7,449 bases of DNA, taken from contig CALFRX010000184.1 of the NCBI GenBank assembly GCA_937919295.1, forward strand, positions 1 through 7,449. Reading direction: 5' to 3'. Below, one piece after another: positions 4,513-7,449 of this stretch. Both the position numbers and the translations under genes were made by a program. The notes beneath the pieces are model-generated. The model did no database searches and was not told the origin of the DNA. It was given only the letters and a program-made list of their open reading frames with translations. Numbering within the stretch: position 1 is the stretch's first letter; every line of letters starts with the position of its first letter. This DNA is from an uncultured Peptococcaceae bacterium. GTDB taxonomy: Bacteria > Bacillota > Dehalobacteriia > UBA7702.

Positions 4513-5256
4513 TTATTTTGCTGTTGTATCCGAGGTGCTGGCCGTAGCCTGGCTCACCAAACCTGCCACATAGGCGATGAGATCGGCAGCAGAAACGTCT
4601 TCCGTAGCCGCGTCCCCACTGTCTTCGCCTTCTGCGCTGTCTTTGTCTGTCGCGGCTTCCTCACCACTGTCGGCGCCCTCTTTCGCCGCTTGATCGTTGA
4701 GCAAGCTTGTCACTGTTTCCATGTCGGCGACAAACTGATCATTGGCGCCCAAGGCGCTCATGGCGCTATAGTAGGAATCGAGATAGCTTTCGCTGAGATC
4801 AATGGTATCAAGGCTTTCGTTGAAAGCGGCGCTCAGACCGTCGGCATCGGCAAGTCCCTGGTAAGCGGAAAATTCATAGCCGTAGGCCGTTTCGTAATCC
4901 GGTTTCTCCGCCTTAGCGCAGGCGGCAACCATCGCCTGACTGTATTTTAAAGCCTTTTCATAGCTTTTACTGTTGTCTTCCAAAAACAAATCTTGGTATA
5001 CTGCCAAAGAGAGGTAGGCGGAAGCCGCCGTACCCTGGGCTTCCATATCGCCCTTAGCGGCTTTGGCGGTGGCGGCGGCGCTTTTTGCAGCGGCTTCCGA
5101 CTCAGCGAGGTAATCCGAAGACGTACCCGCGGAAACGCCGAAATCGGAGCCAACATAGGCAAAGGTAGCGACAAGACTGATCATGATCAACCCCATGAGG
5201 ATGCCGACCAGAATGCGTCTTTTATCTTTTACGTGACGCAAATTTTCAATAAACAT
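4513..5256 (-). CDS. Membrane-anchored acidic helical protein of unknown function
   Basis: A 247-residue protein I do not recognise. The start ATG 5256-5254 is chosen for its GGAGG (5263-5267) with a 6-nt spacer; an in-frame start 18 nt upstream lacks one. A basic N-terminus (HVKDKRR) and one hydrophobic segment (about residues 15-34) suggest a type II anchor or uncleaved signal. The rest would be outside the membrane: an Ala/Ser/Lys-rich helix, then a helical middle (about 65-165) with many Tyr, Ala and Leu that vaguely recalls TPR repeats, and an acidic Asp/Glu/Ala/Ser stretch (about 185-220) before a short hydrophobic tail. It stands alone between the terminator after fmdB and its own terminator. 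A surface or envelope role is possible but is only inference. Confidence 0.8.
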   Translation of the reverse strand: MFIENLRHVKDKRRILVGILMGLIMISLVATFAYVGSDFGVSAGTSSDYLAESEAAAKSAAATAKAAKGDMEAQGTAASAYLSLAVYQDLFLEDNSKSYEKALKYSQAMVAACAKAEKPDYETAYGYEFSAYQGLADADGLSAAFNESLDTIDLSESYLDSYYSAMSALGANDQFVADMETVTSLLNDQAAKEGADSGEEAATDKDSAEGEDSGDAATEDVSAADLIAYVAGLVSQATASTSDTTAK

Positions 5257-5296
5257 GAAAAACCTCCAAAACAAATGAAATAAAACAGATTGAACC

Positions 5297-5313
5297 GATT
5301 GATATGATCAATC
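5297..5313. repeat. Small dyad upstream of the 247-residue gene
   Basis: GATTGA and TCAATC are perfect 6-bp arms around 5 nt, about 40 nt before the start codon and between the fmdB terminator and the ribosome binding site. It could be an operator. No strong promoter was found beside it. Confidence 0.25.
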
Positions 5314-5315
5314 AT

Positions 5316-5354
5316 AAAAGAAAGATTCCCTTCTGTCAATATGGCAGAAGGGAA
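5316..5354 (-). terminator. Intrinsic terminator after fmdB
   Basis: On the minus strand TTCCCTTCTG (5354-5345) and CAGAAGGGAA (5335-5326) form a perfect 10-bp stem with a 9-nt loop, followed by TCTTTCTTTT. It begins 11 nt after the fmdB stop and should end the moxR-VWA-fmdB transcript. Confidence 0.85.
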
Positions 5355-5365
5355 AAAGCGTTTTT

Positions 5366-5578
5366 TTATTTTTCTCCAAAATGATGGCCGGGGGGCGGCA
5401 CTTCGATGCCCATACGCTCTGTTATGGACTGGGCGCGACCGTAACCCAGGGGTTTGAATACTTCCTTTTTTTCGGTTCCGTTGCATTTGGGACATTCCGA
5501 GTCCCATTTTTCTTCATATTTACAATTTACGGTAAACTCTTCTTCACATTTCGTACATTTAAAACTATATTTCGGCAT
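5366..5578 (-). CDS. FmdB-family zinc-ribbon protein
   Basis: A complete 70-residue protein with the FmdB/CxxC zinc-ribbon layout: MPKYSFKCTKC at the N-terminus, with C8/C11 and C29/C32 as the probable zinc ligands (CTKC and CPKC), then a short polar tail. FmdB was named for a regulator near formamidase genes, and most members are small proteins of unknown role. The ATG 5578-5576 has AGGAGG (5586-5591) at 7-nt spacing, and that site overlaps the stop codon of the VWA gene, so the two are co-transcribed and probably coupled. A strong terminator follows. Whether it helps the MoxR/VWA pair is inferred only from linkage. Confidence 0.9.
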   Translation of the reverse strand: MPKYSFKCTKCEEEFTVNCKYEEKWDSECPKCNGTEKKEVFKPLGYGRAQSITERMGIEVPPPGHHFGEK

Positions 5579-5590
5579 GACTGTTCCTCC

Positions 5591-6157
5591 TCAAATATTC
5601 TTCAACGCCCGGGTCAGTTTACGGATGGACGACGCTTCATACATTGATACATAAGGCATAAAAGCAAGGGTCTGCACGTAACGGTCCCAATCCTCGGCGG
5701 AAACAGGGTTCAGCCAAAGAATCTCCTTTACCTTACCGCCGATGTGTTTCAGCTTGTCCACGGCTTTCAGATACTGCACGGTTTTGGTATCACTCAAAAT
5801 GATTAGCACCGTTTTTCTGTTTAACATTCTATCATAATCTGCCAAAAATTCCAAGAGTGAGTTATTCAGATTGGTACCGTCGCCGATCTCTTCGCTTTTG
5901 CTGAAGCTCTCAATATTGAAATGTTTCAAATTTATTTCCTTCAGGTGCTCGGCAAAGACGAAGCCTTTCATATTTGGCAGTACGGTGGAAAGGCCGTACA
6001 TCAGCTCCAACAAAAAGCCGCTGTATTTCAACATGGATCCGGAAATATCGGTAACCAGAATGATATTCGGCTTTTGAATGCGCTTCTTTTTATATTTCAA
6101 TTCCATCAAAGCGCCGCCGTAGCGCAGAGAATTGCGAATGGAGCGCCGCACATCCAC
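5591..6157 (-). CDS. CoxE-like VWA protein, C-terminal fragment (frameshifted gene)
   Basis: This 188-residue frame is the VWA half of the gene that begins at 6885. It carries a metal-ion-dependent adhesion site: DISGSM (residues 37-42 of the fragment, DxSxS), T95 in GDGTNLNN and D123 in LSDTKT. The first part, VDVRRSIRNSLRYGG, is the conserved lead-in to the VWA domain seen in uninterrupted CoxE-like proteins. The frame opens with GTG 6157, but there is no well-spaced ribosome binding site and the codon falls inside the loop of the 14-bp inverted repeat, so it is unlikely to be a true start. Deleting 14 nt (6162-6175) joins it in frame to the upstream half as one protein of about 426 residues. 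It ends 12 nt before fmdB. Confidence 0.88.
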   Translation of the reverse strand: MDVRRSIRNSLRYGGALMELKYKKKRIQKPNIILVTDISGSMLKYSGFLLELMYGLSTVLPNMKGFVFAEHLKEINLKHFNIESFSKSEEIGDGTNLNNSLLEFLADYDRMLNRKTVLIILSDTKTVQYLKAVDKLKHIGGKVKEILWLNPVSAEDWDRYVQTLAFMPYVSMYEASSIRKLTRALKNI

Positions 6158-6885
6158 GATTTGCGGCGCTCCATTTGCCGACCGGAGCTGCTCTTGTAGC
6201 GGCGTCCGATGCGGGTGGCGAGGTGACGGGCCAGTCGCCGGATCAAAACAACGGCTTCCTTCATTTCCTCCTCTTTGATATCGGCAATATTTTTCATCAG
6301 CAAGTCTTTATTCTCTTGCTTTCGTGCCATATCGTAAAGCACGGCATCCCACTCATCGACGCCCGTGGTTTCAATGGGCATGCGCTGTTCACCGCTGATC
6401 ATATCGCGCTTTCGCTGCAAAGCGCCTTTCAATGACTGTTCCAGGATAGGCTTTAAGGATTCGGTGACATTGGTGCCGTCGTTGGTTTTTTGAATGAATT
6501 CCCGGATCTTCTGGCGTTCATCTTCGGCCATGGCGCTATAGGTTTCCAGATCCTTTTCCGAGATATCAAGGGGTTTATCTTTAAAAACAAAATCCTTCTT
6601 GATTTCTTCCATATCCTGCTTTTTATCCATATACTCCGTCATCTGTTGATCTCTTATGACCTGGGGGACAAAATAGGCATGAAATGTCTCATCGAAGATG
6701 GTGGCGTCGTGTTCGCTTTTAACCAAAACGGAATAAAGACCGCGATACATCTGATCACGGTCGGTCATCTCAAGGAGGGTCATCACCCTGAGGGCATCAA
6801 TCATTTCCGAGATCCCTACGGTGAGCCCGGCGCTTCTCAAAATATGAATGAAATTTATGATGTGATTCTCAATAAAATTTTCCAT
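6106..6885 (-). CDS. CoxE-like VWA protein, N-terminal fragment (frameshifted gene)
   Basis: This frame encodes 259 residues, of which the first 237 (to GRQ) are family-like and the last 22, starting MERRKSWMCG, are out of frame. CoxE-like proteins have a helical N-terminal region followed by a C-terminal VWA domain and pair with a MoxR ATPase, often in maturation of metal-containing enzymes. Here the N-terminal region is mainly charged helices (many Lys, Glu, Met), ending in RIGRRYKSSSGR just before the break. The start ATG 6885-6883 lies 25 nt after the MoxR stop and has only a weak Shine-Dalgarno, suggesting coupling. The product as read would lack the whole VWA domain and its metal site, so the gene is probably inactive unless the break is a sequencing or assembly error. 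Confidence 0.85.
   Translation of the reverse strand: MENFIENHIINFIHILRSAGLTVGISEMIDALRVMTLLEMTDRDQMYRGLYSVLVKSEHDATIFDETFHAYFVPQVIRDQQMTEYMDKKQDMEEIKKDFVFKDKPLDISEKDLETYSAMAEDERQKIREFIQKTNDGTNVTESLKPILEQSLKGALQRKRDMISGEQRMPIETTGVDEWDAVLYDMARKQENKDLLMKNIADIKEEEMKEAVVLIRRLARHLATRIGRRYKSSSGRQMERRKSWMCGAPFAILCATAAL
6137..6175. repeat. Perfect 14-bp inverted repeat at the VWA frameshift
   Basis: AATGGAGCGCCGCA (6137-6150) and TGCGGCGCTCCATT (6162-6175) are exact reverse complements with an 11-nt spacer. The second arm is the probable insertion; the first encodes the conserved RRSI lead-in of the VWA domain. The repeat coincides exactly with the loss of frame. The AAAT next to the insertion on both sides is a short direct repeat. 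Confidence 0.9.
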
Positions 6886-6910
6886 CTCGCAGCGCTCAAA
6901 TCGTGAATTC

Positions 6911-7449
6911 TTAAGAATGGTCTCCTGTCATCGCCCGCAACATATGCCCGGCGCCGCCATTTTTAGCGAACTCTTTAAAATCATCTTCGTCTTTCAGCAG
7001 CAGGTTCATCGTATCTTCGACCAGTTTTTCGGTAATCCGGTCAGTGTTAAAATGCAATAAACTGCTGGCCCAATCCAAAGTTTCGGCGATGGAGGGCTCT
7101 TTGCGCAGAGAAAGCTCGTTCCGTAGATACGCCGTACCGCGGGCCAGCTGACGGGTAAGTTCCGGGCCAAGTTCAGGGACTTTCGCGTTGATGATAGCGA
7201 TTTCCTTTTCCAGGGAAGGATAGGTGATATGGAGAAAGACAGACCGCCGCTTCATGCCGTCGGAAAGTTCCCTTTCTCCGTTACTGGTCAAAATCACAAT
7301 GGGGATGTGTTTGGCCTTCACGGTACCCAATTCTGGCACGGAAACCTGAAAATCGGAAAGGACTTCAAATAAAAACGCCTCGAACTCCGCGTCGGTTTTA
7401 TCGATTTCGTCGATGAGCAACACGCACTTTTTTTCCGCGCGCAATGCTT
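6911..7449 (-). CDS. MoxR-family AAA+ ATPase, C-terminal part
   Basis: The last 179 residues or so of a MoxR-type ATPase; the gene enters from the high-coordinate edge, so the Walker A motif is outside the window. Visible are Walker B VLLIDEIDKTD, then the sensor-1 segment VILTSNGERELSDGMKRRS with its conserved Asn and arginines, and the C-terminal lid region with sensor-2-type basic residues. The family couples ATP hydrolysis to remodelling or metal-cofactor insertion, together with a VWA partner. Here that partner is the CoxE-like gene 25 nt downstream, which is broken. No true start is in view: the frame continues past the TTG at 7444. The tail is HMLRAMTGDHS, and nothing looks damaged in the visible part. 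Confidence 0.9.
   Translation of the reverse strand, partial: ALRAEKKCVLLIDEIDKTDAEFEAFLFEVLSDFQVSVPELGTVKAKHIPIVILTSNGERELSDGMKRRSVFLHITYPSLEKEIAIINAKVPELGPELTRQLARGTAYLRNELSLRKEPSIAETLDWASSLLHFNTDRITEKLVEDTMNLLLKDEDDFKEFAKNGGAGHMLRAMTGDHS

Noticed and set aside
6106..6175. Programmed ribosomal frameshift in the VWA gene
   Set aside because: The break is explained exactly by a 14-nt templated insertion, and no standard slippery sequence is seen there.
1..7449. CRISPR array, tRNA or rRNA genes
   Set aside because: No regularly spaced long repeats and no cloverleaf or rRNA-like stretches were seen on either strand.

Overview
The window looks like a low-to-mid GC Gram-positive (Firmicutes/Bacillota) chromosome, probably a clostridial or related lineage. 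The reasons are strong AGGAGG-type ribosome binding sites, several GTG starts, the division-cell-wall order mraZ-rsmH-ftsL-class B PBP, and intrinsic terminators with U tails. No lineage-specific marker fixes the genus. Every gene I can support reads on the minus strand, so the layout below runs from high to low coordinates.

Region 1 (7449-5366) is a compact operon. It holds the C-terminal part of a MoxR-type AAA+ ATPase, a CoxE-like VWA protein now split by a frameshift, and a small FmdB-type zinc-ribbon protein, ending at an intrinsic terminator (5316-5354). MoxR and VWA proteins normally act together as a chaperone/metal-cofactor-insertion pair. The VWA gene is broken by what looks like a 14-bp insertion templated from the sequence just downstream, leaving a perfect 14-bp inverted repeat.

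Region 2 (5256-4445) holds one unrecognised, membrane-anchored, acidic 247-residue protein. It is followed by the 5' half of an intrinsic terminator.

Region 3 (4440-3159) is a complete 1282-bp IS3-family (IS150-like) element with 26-bp imperfect terminal repeats, orfA, and an orfB with an intact DD(35)E triad. It sits inside the loop of that terminator, whose two 12-nt arms now lie on either side of it. At its 5' end a long hairpin covers the promoter and the orfA ribosome binding site, which should silence orfA in transcripts entering from outside.

Region 4 (3158-2429) is about 730 bases without a convincing gene. It carries two hairpins, a possible small coding remnant, and the control region of the division-cell-wall cluster. 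That control region has a good promoter, four direct repeats with exact 10-nt period that match MraZ-binding repeats, a roughly 400-nt leader, and an intrinsic terminator placed directly before the mraZ ribosome binding site, which suggests attenuation.

Region 5 (2428-1) is mraZ, rsmH, ftsL and the first 149 codons of a class B penicillin-binding protein (FtsI/PBP2 type). A 159-nt gap before the PBP gene holds an inverted repeat and a possible internal promoter.

The points most worth a second look are the terminator-targeted insertion sequence next to the division-cell-wall cluster, the templated insertion in the VWA gene, and the combined operator and attenuator of mraZ.
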